Notes under the pieces: generated by a model
Seen by the model: only the letters and a program-made list of their open reading frames with translations
Databases searched by the model: none
What the model was told of the DNA's origin: nothing
Part shown: positions 44,573-56,600 of the stretch, piece by piece
Position numbering within the stretch: position 1 is the first letter of the stretch
How the letters are laid out: each line of letters begins with the position of its first letter
Program-made: the position numbers and the translations under genes
Assembly: GCA_949318235.1 (NCBI GenBank)
Contig: OX439137.1
Coordinates: 17,830,187-17,894,186, forward strand
Length of the DNA stretch: 64,000 nucleotides
Direction of reading: 5' to 3'
From: Ecdyonurus torrentis
Lineage: Eukaryota > Arthropoda > Insecta > Ephemeroptera > Heptageniidae

Positions 44573-44691
44573 TAATGATGTTCCTAATCTCTGCTCCAAA
44601 AAATGCGCAATTTCATTTAAAAAGCATTGGCTGATCGTCTTTTTTTGTGTGGTTTGAAGCACGAAAAACTCAGTTTTACGAACATGACTAT
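44573..44691 (-). mobile_element. MITE-G degenerate copy
   Basis: AATGATGTTCCTAATCTC-GCTCCAAAAAATGCGCA to GTTTTACGAACATGACTATT; recognisable but with indels. Confidence 0.6.
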
Positions 44692-45347
44692 TGGTATATA
44701 TAAAACTCCTTAAAAAATACTCTTTCATATTTTAAATACTTTTTTTTAAATTCCAATTGTTTAAGTAAAACGGTGGCTATTGCGCTGAAATACGGTTCGC
44801 GTTTCCATTTTTTATTTTTATTATTATTTGTTTTTTTAATTGTTGAAATTGTTCTGACGAGTTTGCAGCTACTATTCAATTTTTATCCAACTATCAAATT
44901 AAAATTAATGAAACAAAAAAGTGGAAAAAAGAAATAAAAGTTGAATGTTCAAATCACTGTAAATTTTTATATAAAATTGGATAATTAAAGTAAAGAAAAT
45001 TGTTTATTTTATTTATAAAGAAAATCGTTCTTTAAAATTTTTTTAAAAAAATAAAAAATAAATCATTTTGAAAGAAAAAAAAATACAGAAAAAATATATT
45101 GGACGTATTACAAAATTAAGTTATAATAAAAAAAAAACTGGTTTTATTGGATGTTACAAAATTTATATTGTACACTAAAATTATATATTATTATTTGATT
45201 AGCATACTAAAATAACTATAAAATTAATTAACTGATATTCGAACCAGCCAACAAGATTCAAGTGAGGATCTTGGGTGGACGAAAAATGTACGCAAATGTA
45301 ACGTAGAAATTTAAATATTAATAATAATAAAAACTCGATTGGCTGCC

Positions 45348-45350
<3 letters not shown>
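44692..45350. other. AT-rich spacer, no recognised feature
   Basis: Extremely AT-rich; only short ORFs with K/N/L bias. Confidence 0.5.

Positions 45351-45440
<90 letters not shown>
45351..45440. repeat. (AT)n microsatellite
   Basis: AT tract with one ACAGT interruption near 45382. Confidence 0.94.
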
Positions 45441-45445
<5 letters not shown>

Positions 45446-45850
45446 CTGACGTCATATTTCTATATATAACTAAGGCAATGTAAGATGACTCCATTCCAAG
45501 GTGTCTGTACATGTACCTGCTCTAATTAGTTTAATTAGCTTAGAAAAGCAATGTGCTATATCATATATCAGTGGTTACCCAAGCAAGGCACTGCTATGCT
45601 GTGTACGTACATCCGCAATACGATATCTGGATTATTTCATTAGTCCGTGGATATTCTGAGAAATAACATAAAGTGAAATAAAATATCAGATTTAATTTAA
45701 TTGTAAATATCATGTTATACGTTTTACTTTATTTTTGCTCTCGCTATACGATGTAACATTGCAAATATGAAAACCTTCTCTTATTGGCTAAATATGAAAA
45801 TAGAAATATAACATGCTACTGTTTTAATTTTTATTTTATTATTATTATTT

Positions 45851-46237
45851 TTTTGTGAGAGCTTGCTTGCTTGCCATATTGTGTTATTGCGCTATACACC
45901 AATCCCAGTCCCAGTCAAGACATTGTCTTATCGACGCAGGTAAGGACTTTCCAATTAATGGAAAAGCACACACGGGCAAGCCACGGCCTAAGTACATAGC
46001 CCGGTATTTGCCATGACAGCCTAGAGAAACCGTGGAAACATCTAGGCAGGCTGGTCGGTGCAATCACATCAATCATGCACCTCCCGAATACTGTGCGTCG
46101 TCATGGAATGCATGTAAACATGCAACGTGTTGTGCTCTCTCTCACACTTCACGCACGCACCCAGCAGTGGCTTGAACCTATACTCGGTGAGGAGTACAGA
46201 GTTGCGAGTCAGCTGCCTTCATCACTCGGACATACCA
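45851..46237 (-). mobile_element. SINE-1 copy 5, full length
   Basis: On the + strand it reads tail-to-head: GCTTGCCATATTGTGTTATT, ATCCCAGTCCCAGTCAAGAC, CATGACAGCCTAGAGAAACC, then the head complement TGCGAGTCAGCTGCCTTCAT-CACTCGGACATACC. About 96% like the copy at 9465 by eye, with small deletions near 46120. Confidence 0.87.
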
Positions 46238-46257
46238 CAAAAATTTAATTTAAGATA

Positions 46258-46590
46258 GTATATAAGGTACCGACCTTATATCTCTAAAACTAGAAGTGTT
46301 TTGGGTCTAAATTTGACGTCATTGTGTAGCTAAGGGTCACACCTAGCCGTAATTTCATGATATTTGACCGTCCCGAAAAAAAGAAAAAAAATATTGAAAT
46401 TAACATTGGGACTTATAGGCTTAAAATTTTTCAAAAAATTAAAAATCATATAAAATTAATTTGCACGGTGACCCCCCAAAATTTTTATATATTTAAAATG
46501 GTGTCAATCTGAAAAATCATTATGCAAAATTTCAGATTTTTTTGGGCGAGAAAAGTTTGAGTCTAATGGCTGACGTCAGTCTCCTACTAC
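46258..46590 (+). mobile_element. diverged MITE-H-like repeat
   Basis: Same layout as MITE-H (TTGAAATTAACATTGGGACT, GCACGGTGACCCCCCAAAAT, ATGCAAAATTTCAG) but diverged, with TGACGTCA at both ends (46315, 46571). Confidence 0.45.
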
Positions 46591-47058
46591 CTTAATAACA
46601 ATTTTATCCAGGGTAAAAATTTTGGGTGATTTTAATTTTTTGATAAATAATTGGAATGTTTAGTGAAACATTCAATTATTAAAAATTAATACGTGATTTT
46701 TATTCTTTTGGAGAATAATGAATGAAACAAGAGAGGTCACAATGTTAATTAATATATTGCTAAAATTGTCTGGCATGTAAATTAAATTGTTATTCATAGT
46801 TGTGGGAATTATTCAATTTTATTTAAGATCTCAATATGTTAAAAAGAAAAAAAAAAAAAAAAAAAAACGAAGTCAAAGCGATGTATTTTCCCCAAACGCT
46901 CAAGAGTTCATTTTCAAGTTACGGCTAATACTTCAAGTTTACAAAGTGTTGGCTCGTTTTTTTTTGTTTTTTTTTATATTAGTTATCTATTTTTAGCTCT
47001 ATTTTTAGCTCTATTTTTAGCTCTATTTTTAGCTACGCCATTTTAGTTCAAACTAAAT
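46591..47058. other. unassigned, ending in a 4x tandem CTATTTTTAG
   Basis: A-run at about 46847-46866. Tandem CTATTTTTAG units at 46988-47032. Otherwise nothing recognised. Confidence 0.5.
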
Positions 47059-47168
47059 AATGCTGTTCGTAAACCCTGTTCTCTTGCACCAAAAAATGCG
47101 CATTCCATTTGATTAACCAAAGCTACTAGTCATTTTAGGGGCAAAGAACAGGGTTTACGAACAGCATT
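47059..47168 (-). mobile_element. MITE-G copy 4, 110 bp
   Basis: AATGCTGTTCGTAAACCC to GGGTTTACGAACAGCATT, with the interior inverted relative to copies 1-3 (CACCAAAAAATGCGCATTCC). Confidence 0.9.
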
Positions 47169-47262
47169 AATGATAGCCCGGGCTAAGAATTTTATTTTTC
47201 TATTTTTAAGGAGTAAATTAGAATACCTATTTTCTGTTTCCAAAATACGACGAAATGAATAG

Positions 47263-47266
<4 letters not shown>

Positions 47267-47341
<75 letters not shown>
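47267..47341. repeat. (CT)n microsatellite
   Basis: Pure CT, about 37 units. Confidence 0.95.
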
Positions 47342-47342
<1 letters not shown>

Positions 47343-47479
47343 ACTAAACAAACAGATTACAAAGACAATTATTATTTCAGCTGTAACTTTGAAGTATTTT
47401 CACATTAGCAGAGCCATATCTCGCTTTTGTACTTCCATCTCTTTGAAATGACTAAACTACTACATACTATATCTACATC

Positions 47480-48140
<661 letters not shown>

Positions 48141-48142
48141 CT

Positions 48143-48240
48143 AATGCTCTTCGTAAACCTTGTTCTCTGCTATTAAAATGACGATCAACTTTGGTTTTTT
48201 AAATGTAATGCGCATTATTTGTAGCAAGAAACGTTATAAG
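48143..48240 (+). mobile_element. MITE-G degenerate, 3'-truncated copy
   Basis: AATGCTCTTCGTAAACCTTG and TGACGATCAACTTTGG are retained; the right terminus is lost. Confidence 0.65.
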
Positions 48241-48348
48241 AAACTAATAAATATATTTTAAATTTTAAGAGCTTTCATATCAACATTTTTAAAATTATTA
48301 TATAAATTTTTCATGCAATTAAACTTTCAGCATAGTGTGTATTACACC

Positions 48349-48713
48349 AAGCTGGTATGTCCGAGTGGTGAAGACAGCTGACTCGTAACTGTGTACTCCT
48401 CACCGAGTATAGGTTCGAGCCACTGCTGGGTGCGTACGTCAAGTGTGAGAGAGAGCACAACATGTTGCACGATGCATTCCATGAGCATTCGTGGAGGTGC
48501 ATGATCATTGTGATTGCACCGACCAGCCTGCCTAGATGTTTCCACGATTTCTCTAGGCTGTCATGGTGAATGCCGGGCTGTGTACTTAGGCTGTGACCGG
48601 CCCGTGTGTGCTTTTTCATTAATTGGAAAGTTCTTAGCTGTCGATAAGACAATGTCTTGACTGGGACTGGGATTGGTTAACACAATAACACAATATGGCA
48701 AGCAAAAAAAAAG
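48349..48713 (+). mobile_element. SINE-1 copy 6, full length
   Basis: Head AAGCTGGTATGTCCGAGTGG with B box GGTTCGAGCCA, body, 3' domain CTTGACTGGGACTGGGATTG, and A tail. Carries a 20 bp or so deletion in the body near 48485 relative to copy 2. Confidence 0.87.
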
Positions 48714-48957
48714 TATCATACCAGCATTAGAGAGAAACAGCTTGCACAAAATTTCTGAATGTGACATTTGGATTAAAAAGTAGTAGAAAGTAATTAATTA
48801 TTAACAATTAATTAAAGAAATAAATTTGGGAATGATAATTGTATTTTATAAAAATTATATAACAAGTATTATGCTCATTTCCATATACATTTTTTTAATT
48901 AAAAAAATTAATTTTATTATAACAATATCATTAATTTTCGAATAAAGAGATAACAGG

Positions 48958-49026
48958 AGAACGAGAGAGAGAAAGAGAGTTTGGGAGAGAGTGAGTGAGA
49001 GTGAGTGAGTGAGAGAGAGAGAGAGA

Positions 49027-49117
<91 letters not shown>
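48958..49117. repeat. (GA)n microsatellite, interrupted
   Basis: GA with GAGT and GAAGAG interruptions. A further short GA tract is at about 49327-49355. Confidence 0.94.
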
Positions 49118-49323
49118 ATAAAAAGCTAAGATAGTAAGGATGTAATAAAAGAAAAGTTAAAATTTGTGACTAAAATTTTAAAACAGTTTTGTGCTCAAGT
49201 ATTTAAAAGCGTTGTTAAGAGTATAATTAAAATTGTGACAATTAAATATCTGTTAATGGATCTCAATTATCTCTGCTTGTTGAGTGACTCATTGTACGGG
49301 AGATAACACTGCTATAGTGAGCA

Positions 49324-49358
<35 letters not shown>

Positions 49359-49416
49359 TATACCATGCTGGCTACATTTTTTTAAAAAAAATTTACATAC
49401 ACCAATTTAGAATGTA

Positions 49417-50623
49417 CAGTCGAGGAAATAAGTTAGTGGACTCGAACTTTGAAAAATCATTTCTCATGAACAAAACGTTGTATTAAAATAATAAAAACAT
49501 ATTCTGAATTGTTGGTATGTTAGCTATAAATTGATTGCTTTAATTTTTCCTTGCACCTTATAGTTCATTAGCAACGGCGTGATATATGACGTAACCTTGC
49601 AAAAATATGCATAAAAAGTAGTGTATCTTGCTCAAAAGTTGTCTTAAAAATCTAAAAAATTTTACAACTGCGACTGACATTAGTTTACATACACTTACAA
49701 AGTTTCAGCAAATTTGATTAATTATTAATAGTTTTATGCAACAATTAAGATGCACTACTTCGGCGTAAGCTTACAAAGCGAACAGTAAGTTTTTAATAAT
49801 GTGGCTTACATACACGTATGCATTGATATGTGTACTTTTTGATAACAAACTCAAAATTTGACACTAAAATTACTTCAAATTTATAATTACACAGAATCAG
49901 ATCAACCCAAATTTCATCAAAAAATGGTATTTGCTGCGTTGCAACGGCTTACCTGACTCACCCTTGAAAACAATAGCCAATCATAACAAGAAGAAAAAAG
50001 AGGTAGCTCTTCTCCGCTTTTGTCATACACTGCCTGGGCGGAGTGAAGCCACTGAGCATCCTCTCGTTTCTATTCACCGTTCTTTTTACAGGTAAATCAG
50101 GTAGCGTTGCAACTCCGCAAAAAGCAATTCTGGGTTGCTCTGATTTTGTCTGATTATAAATTTTTAATAATTTATTTGTCAAATTTTGAGTTTGTTATCA
50201 AAAAGTACACATATCAATGCATACGTGTATGTAAGCCACATTATTAAAAACTTACTGTTCGCTTTGTAAGCTTACGCCGAAGTAGTGCATCTTAATTGTT
50301 GCATAAAACTATTAATAATTAATCGAATTTGCTGAAACTTTGTAAGTGTATGTAAACTAATGTCAGTCGCAGTTGTACAAAATTTTAGATTTTTAAGACA
50401 ACTTTTGAGCAAGATACACTACTTTTTATGCATATTTTTGCAAGGTTACGTCATATATCACGCCGTTGCTAATGAACTATAAAGTGCAAGGAAAAATTAA
50501 AGCAATCAATTTATAGCTAACATACCAACAATTCAGAATATGTTTTTATTATTTTAATACAACGTTTTGTTCATGAGAAATGATTTTTCAAAGTTCGAGT
50601 CCACTAACTTATTTCCTCGACTG
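49417..50623. mobile_element. 1.2 kb Tc1/mariner-like foldback element
   Basis: Near-perfect giant palindrome. The termini are CAGTCGAGGAAATAAGTTAG and its inverse, flanked by TA (49415-49416, 50624-50625), the Tc1/mariner target duplication. The left arm (49417 to about 49905) and right arm (about 50135 to 50623) match over about 480 bp with only about five differences by eye. The roughly 230 bp centre is itself an imperfect palindrome (TGCGTTGCAACGGCTTACCT / AGGTAGCGTTGCAACTCCGC). There is no transposase frame. A transcript would fold into a roughly 0.5 kb duplex. Confidence 0.93.
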
Positions 50624-50768
50624 TAAGTTAGCAAAAAAGGCTTTCCGTCTGTCTTTTGCAAATTTTAATATTACTTTTTTTTTTTTATTATTATTTTAAA
50701 AGAAAAATAAACAAATAATTGAGAGTATGTAATTTAACGCCTATTTTACACGGGAAGTTTTAATGTAA

Positions 50769-50821
50769 GGGTTTCGTGGTCTGGGAAATCAAAGATCCGG
50801 GTTCTAGTCCCGGTCGAGCCG
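50769..50821 (+). pseudogene. tRNA-like fragment (tRNA-Pro-like, internally deleted)
   Basis: GGTTTCGTGGTCTGGG resembles a tRNA-Pro acceptor and A box, followed shortly by CCGGGTTCTAGTCCCGG, a perfect 5 bp T stem with a 7-base loop and B box, then TCGAGCCG. The D-arm and anticodon region are missing (53 bp total), so it is not functional. It could also be a SINE head fragment. Confidence 0.5.
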
Positions 50822-50829
50822 AATTACTT

Positions 50830-51600
50830 TTCAATGTTAGTTTACTGCTTAACACGAAAGCCAAACACTTTCATTAAAATGAAATTATTTGGATTTTTTT
50901 TTTATTTAACGGAACCGGAAGTCAATTTTTGGCAATTGGGTAAAATGACACAGTGTTAAAAAGAAAACCGTTTATAAAAAAATTTCTTCAAATAAAAAAT
51001 AAAATTTCAAATATTTTAAGAATGCAATGTGTTTTTATTTTTTTATATTTTCTTTCTTTTTCTTGTTTTATTTGTTTCCCTGTATACAAATATTGGATAA
51101 ATATATAAAAATATTTTAATAAAAATAAATACGATAAAATATGTAAGAGCTTCGAGCTCTTTATCTATAAATATATAATAAAATTGTTTTTGTCAGAAAG
51201 AGAGAGAGTTTTAAACTCGTCATATTTCAACATAATTCCTCCGTTCTCTCTCTCCCTCCTTGCCTCTCTGACGTCATACAAATCAAAACGTGCGTAGGTT
51301 CTTAAGGTAAAACCCTGTCTTGTTATTATGAACAATTTCCCCAAGTAAATATTTGATACAATACAAAAATGTTGTCAAAGTTATTTTTATCTTTATTAAA
51401 AATTTACACAATTTTTTTTTGTCAGAAAATTGACTTAAAAATATTTTAGCCAGGTGACAACAACTTTATTTTAAGACACTTTTGACATTTTTAAAATAAA
51501 AATATTTTCCTGGTTCATTTTTTTAGAATACGACGTCCCTTCTTTCCTGATAAGTGGGTAGCTTGATCCGTTTTTAACTTTGGAACTGTTGAGAAGGAAA
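50830..51600. other. AT-rich spacer, no recognised feature
   Basis: One TGACGTCA at about 51268, short CT tract near 51246. Nothing else recognised. Confidence 0.5.
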
Positions 51601-51609
51601 TACGTATTT

Positions 51610-51692
51610 AACTACAGGTGAAGTAGTTAGCCAGGTAGTACAAAGGTAAATGATAACTACAGGTGCAGTACCTAGCCAGGTAATACCTACTA
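51610..51692 (-). repeat. diverged tandem copies of the 27 bp unit
   Basis: AACTACAGGTGAAGTAGTTAG-CCAGGTAGTAC and AACTACAGGTGCAGTACCTAG-CCAGGTAATAC; inverse of the unit at 4513-4566. Confidence 0.6.
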
Positions 51693-51733
51693 GAATCCAG
51701 TTATTTTGTTTTTTCATTTTATTAAAAAAAAAA

Positions 51734-51818
51734 AAAGTATCCTGTAAGTTAGTCCACCAGTTGGTTACATCTGACAACCAGGTTGCATACTTTACTACTC
51801 TGCAGGCGGCAAAATATT
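51734..51818 (+). repeat. dispersed repeat M, copy 2
   Basis: Almost identical to 13778-13862. Here it is followed directly by the 124 bp satellite. Confidence 0.7.
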
Positions 51819-51821
51819 ATT

Positions 51822-52038
51822 AGTGTGTTTGTAAGAAAACTACTGCACTGAGGTCACAAATATTTAAATGTAGAATACTAGACATACTTTTACGTGTTTT
51901 AAGACAATAAAATGTACTAATTTAACATTGTAGAAGCCTCTTGTTAGTGTGTTTGTGAGAAAACTACTGCACTGAGGTCACAAATATTTATATATGGAAT
52001 ACTAGACATACTTTTACGTGTTATAAGACAGTAAAATG
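51822..52038 (+). repeat. 124 bp satellite, cluster 4 (about 1.7 units)
   Basis: Sense units with GAATACTAGACATACTTTTA and TGTAGAAGCCTCTTGTTAGT. Confidence 0.88.
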
Positions 52039-52309
52039 CAGTATGGTGTGAACTCTTACACATTGTACAGAGCTGACTTGAGTGGTAGTTAGAATGTTGT
52101 TACTTTGCTGCGAGCTAAACACATTGTTATTGTTTTGATATTTCAATATAAACAAGCAAGCAGGCAAGCAGCTAGGCAGGCAGGCAATATCAAATACTCG
52201 GCATGCCAATAATATAACTCAATGTATCGCAGTCAACCAACCGAGCTTTTTCAATTTTGTAATATTGTCTTGAGAAATTGAATTATGTCTTATAGTTTAC
52301 CTCGCGGCT

Positions 52310-52359
52310 TTCTCTCTCTCTCTCTCTCTCTCTGGCTCTGTCAATTCAATAACTATATA

Positions 52360-52406
<47 letters not shown>

Positions 52407-52418
52407 CATATACATATA
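52310..52418. repeat. (CT)n and (TA)n/(CATA)n microsatellites
   Basis: (CT)n at 52310-52332, then (TA)n with CATATA units at 52360-52418. Confidence 0.92.
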
Positions 52419-52474
52419 TTTTTTTTCTCCTTTTATAATAATAAAAAAGTTATTTTTATTTGATATTTACTGCT

Positions 52475-52685
52475 AAGTAAAAAAAAAATACAATCTATGG
52501 CAGGTACATGATTCCTGTATTTTGCAATAGGTACACTTTAATTTTGAACAAGTATAAACTACAATACCACTCAAGCTAAGTGAGTCACACCTGCAATGTA
52601 GCATATTTCACCTGCATAAGCAGGTATTATTGTAGTATTATAATACCTGTGTTCTAGCTTATATGTCTACCTATTGAATTTACTT
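52475..52685 (+). mobile_element. MITE-D copy 4, ends degraded
   Basis: GGCAGGTACATGATTCCTGT to TTATATGTCTACCTATTGAA. Abuts MITE-K on the right. Confidence 0.7.
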
Positions 52686-52688
52686 GCC

Positions 52689-53006
52689 TTAAAGGCGTAG
52701 AACACCTTGAATAAAAAAAGTTGTGTAATATTCTAACAAACCTAAAAATTAATATTGATTTGGAAGGAGTCATTGATTTCTATTTTATTTTCCATTCACT
52801 AAATGGCAAGAGTGATCACTGACGTCACAGCTCACCTGGTCCACGCGCGAGTAAAACAGGCCAGCTTCGACGTCAGTGACCGCTCGTGACATTTTGTGAA
52901 TGTAAAATAAAATAGAAATCAATGACTCCGGCCAAATCAACGTTGATTTTCAGGTCTGTTAGGATATTACACAATTTTTTTTGTTCAAGGTGTTCTACGC
53001 CTTTAA
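52689..53006. mobile_element. foldback MITE-K with TTAA target site
   Basis: About 318 bp palindrome: TTAAAGGCGTAGAACACCTT on the left, GGTGTTCTACGCCTTTAA on the right. Arms of about 130 bp include ATTTCTATTTTATTTTCCAT and CACTGACGTCAC-type sequence. The TTAA flanks suggest a piggyBac-type transposase. The outer TTAAAGGCRTAGA is shared with MITE-B. Confidence 0.88.
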
Positions 53007-53153
53007 GTATTATTTATTTTCAGTGGTTACGACTCTTTCTTACCTATAAAGCTTGCTTTGAAAACATGTTTATCTCGCGTGTTGTCTCGGGAAGCAAGAT
53101 ATGTACCTCCTCTCCAAAAAGTTATGTAAGATGGCGCTCGAGGTACACAATAC

Positions 53154-53393
53154 TAGAGAACTTTAACAGAGAAGTGACATCCCAAAAAGTTAGGCAGACC
53201 CGCAACACTCATTTCTTTAAAATGGGCAACGCTGCAGACGAAATTACTATAGCGCTCTCTCTCATTGGCGCCTTGATTTGGCCACTTCTGGCCTCTGATT
53301 GGTGCTTCAAAACGCAACGTTGCCAAGTCAAAATTGTTGAGTGTTGCAGTCTGCCTAAAACATGTGGATGTCGCTTCTCTGTTAAAGTTCTCT
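53154..53393. mobile_element. MITE-L copy 2 (hAT-like), 8 bp duplication
   Basis: Ends TAGAGAACTTTAACAGAGAA and its inverse TTCTCTGTTAAAGTTCTCT. The flanks CACAATAC (53146-53153) and AACAATAC (53394-53401) form an 8 bp duplication with one mismatch. Inside is an inverted pair GGCAACGCTGC / GCAACGTTGCC. Confidence 0.85.
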
Positions 53394-53457
53394 AACAATA
53401 CAATACATATTGCTTCTCATGACAAAAAACAAGATACACCCATTTCCTGCTACATTA

Positions 53458-53766
53458 TATAGTGTGTGTGCGCATGACGTCATTCTGAATGCTTTTTGAT
53501 GCTCTTCTTGAGCAATAAATAACATTGCTCAGCATAGGACAAACGTAGTTTTTAGCTATTTTCTTTAAAAAATTAGCTATTTTTTTGGTCATTATTATTT
53601 TTCTCACATACTTGAGGTACTAATTCAACCTGTTAACAGCATCAAAGCTCTCAAAAATATTGCGAAGTATTTTTAAACTGGCAAAATGTGCCATTTTCCT
53701 ATACTGGCCCATGTTATTTATTACTCACTTATGACGTCGACTTTAACATGAATGAAACCTCCCTAT
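53458..53766 (-). mobile_element. MITE-A copy
   Basis: TATAGTGTGTGTGCGCATGA with TGACGTCATTCTGAATGC to GACGTCGACTTTAACATGAA-TGAAACCTCCCTATA. Confidence 0.85.
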
Positions 53767-54228
53767 ATGTTGATATGATAGTCGACTAGACAAGAGAAGT
53801 ACCTCCATGTTACATACGACCTTGCTCTCTACATTTTGCTTCATTATTTTACTACTTGTCAACGCACCATGATTCAATGTGAGTGGGAGGGAGAGGGGGG
53901 AAGTCCCCTGGGGAGAGGCAGAGAAAGTTGAGAGAGTGAAAATGAACAAAAATATCACGTACACATATATGTGTCAACATATATATGGTTGTGGCCACGG
54001 ACAAATGTTGTATGTGTATGTCAAGTTCACCCCACAGAGAATGTATAAGTACATTTTTGATCAGTTAGAAAAAGTTCGCATATATATGTATTTGGGGACA
54101 AAATTATTTTATTCAATATTGTTGGAAAATAGTATCATTTTATATAATGTTCCCTGAAAATGTTAAGGTTTGTCATCATTTATTTTTAAAATATCAAACG
54201 AATTACATTTCGCGACTTCAGTGCAGAA
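53767..54228. other. unassigned
   Basis: ORFs of 73-92 codons lie on both strands, without motifs or coding context. Confidence 0.4.
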
Positions 54229-54230
54229 AC

Positions 54231-54231
<1 letters not shown>

Positions 54232-54281
<50 letters not shown>
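54232..54281. repeat. poly(T), 50 bases
   Basis: The longest homopolymer in the window. Confidence 0.95.
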
Positions 54282-54282
<1 letters not shown>

Positions 54283-54433
54283 TCTTTCCTGTAAGATTAT
54301 GAAAACTGCACATATGACTTATGCTGCAAACATGCCAAATACACATACAACCTATGTCCGCGGCTACATCGATGTGTATGTTACGTATATATGTGTCAAC
54401 TAAGGCGACATCTTTACATCTATCTACCTCTCT

Positions 54434-54551
<118 letters not shown>

Positions 54552-54623
54552 CTCTCTTTCTCTCTTCTCTGATATATAGTATCATATTTCTAAATCGTTA
54601 TCTTTTTATTATATATATAAATA

Positions 54624-55048
54624 TGTAACCTCTAATTTTAATAATAAAAAATAAGATGAATTTGTGTTGCAATAACTAGGAGGAAGAATTATTGTTCAAA
54701 CTTGATTTTATTAATTATGAAGAAAACTGATTATAATATAAAATTGCATAGTAAGAGAGAGTGGTGAGTCGCCGGGCAGAGTCTCTCCCTCTTACTATGA
54801 AGAACATATTAAGTTATGTGACCATTCTCTGGTGATGAATAGTAGATAATGGTGTTGAATGGTGGATGAATGGTTAATGCCTGATATCAGCGAGCGCCTT
54901 ATATATTACACTCGGCACTCGACAAACAGTTATAATTGCTGAGGGCTAAGTAACAAGGATGTACAAAAATAAATGACACTTTCTCTTTGATTGACAAATT
55001 ATTGGTGACAAATAGATTATTTACGATATAGCAGAAATAACTGTTACA
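54624..55048 (-). repeat. 3' LTR (left copy), 425 bp
   Basis: TGTAACCTCTAATTTTAATA to GAAATAACTGTTACA. On the element strand, TATATAAGG (complement about 54898-54906) precedes AATAAA (complement 54707-54712). The hairpin AGTAAGAG/CTCTTACT surrounds GAGTCGCCGGGCAGAGTC. Confidence 0.92.
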
Positions 55049-56577
55049 AAGACAACGTTTTGGAAAAAACGACGCTCCCATGCGTCGATTAATTAAATTG
55101 AAAAAATTAAAAGTTATTTTGCAAGGAAAAAAAATAGAGAATATTATAATATAGTAAATCATTGACAAAAAAAAAAATATATAAGTTGCTTCAGTTTTCT
55201 TATGTTGGGTTCTTCCGTGGATTTTTCTCGGGTAGGCTGAGGGTTGTTGTAAGGGTTCTTGATTTTAAATTCTTGAATATCATGTAGATTTTCTTGGTTG
55301 TTTTTCTCTGTGAACAATAAGAACAAAGAGGGATCACCAGTTCTATGCTCTCTTTACAATAATGAATTTGTGTAAATACATATTACATTACTTTTTTTTT
55401 TTTTTTTTTTATTTAATTACTGATTTATAAACTATCATAATTGCAAAGATTTTTTTTTTTATATTTATTTATTTATTTTTTTATTAGTGAATTGATTTAT
55501 ATATTATTATTTTAGTTAAATAAATGGCAATGATAAAATGTATTATTAAAATGCGTACGTAGGTAAAACTATTATTCATATTTATTTATTTCATATTATA
55601 TATCATATATTTATTTATTCATTTCATTATTTATATATTTATTTATTCATTTCATATTTATATATTTATTTCATTTCATTTCATTATTCATATATAATCA
55701 AATCAGTTTGTCTTTGCATTGACTGATGATAAAAATAACCATTATAAGAGTTGACTTATCATTGCTCTATAAGGTATTATTACAGCATATTTATTGGCTG
55801 TCTTCTACGTACTTGCAAAACACGCTCAATTTTATTAATTCGCATTATATAATATATATCATATTCATATTTGACGGTATACACTTAATAATAATATTTA
55901 CAAAAGTATACAATATTTACATGGTGTGAATGAAGAATATTTAAAAAAAAAAATCATAACAATAAAAAGAAAGTACCCTTAGGTTATTAGGTTATGTTTT
56001 TAATTGGAGAATGGATTACGTTAAATTTTTCGTAGCTAACGATTTAACATATTTCTGCATTCCGTGAATACACATTTTTTACATGCATACGCCCCGCAAA
56101 ACATAATACCTTTTGCTTTCATTATAATAAAGTTTGAAAAAATTATATTTATTCTTCGCGAGCGTTAAAATTTATATATAATAATATTCATTATTCATAA
56201 TATTCATATCTATTTAATTATTAACATTTTAAATATAAATTGAATCAAAGTACCATTATTTAATTAAAAAAAAAATTATGAAGAAAATATTAAATTGAAA
56301 AAAAAATTGTAATACGTATATTATTAATTGATTTTAATTTTAAAATTTTAAATAACATTTTTTTTTTTTTTTTTTTTAATTACTCAAAAATAGAGAGATA
56401 GACTGACCTCTTAGTTCTTTCCTCCATGGTGGGTAGTTAGTCAGGAACAAATCTTGTGTGGCAGATCCAATATAGCGGTCCAACGAAGGTGGAATCATGG
56501 GTCCTCTTCTGCGTTGCCATTAAATCGGATAAAAAATCTTGATGTAGAGGTTAAAATCTTATACGCAGGAAACTAAA

Positions 56578-56598
56578 TCGCGCACTTTTCTGACACCA
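56578..56598 (-). other. primer-binding site, tRNA-Leu type
   Basis: Two bases inside the 5' LTR the element strand reads TGGTGTCAGAAAAGTGCG. The first 11 bases complement the CCA end of a tRNA-Leu (…TTCTGACACCA), primer for minus-strand DNA. Confidence 0.8.
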
Positions 56599-56600
56599 AT

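Noticed and set aside
53030..53130. Possible exon after TTTTCAG
   Set aside because: There is no clear donor, base composition is not coding-like, and it sits between two MITEs.
52922..53395. 157-codon ORF
   Set aside because: It runs across the right arm of MITE-K and all of MITE-L. Open by chance.
55049..56600. Gag-pol of the LTR element
   Set aside because: I looked for protease, RT and integrase motifs on the element strand and saw none. Only a short leader-like frame remains.
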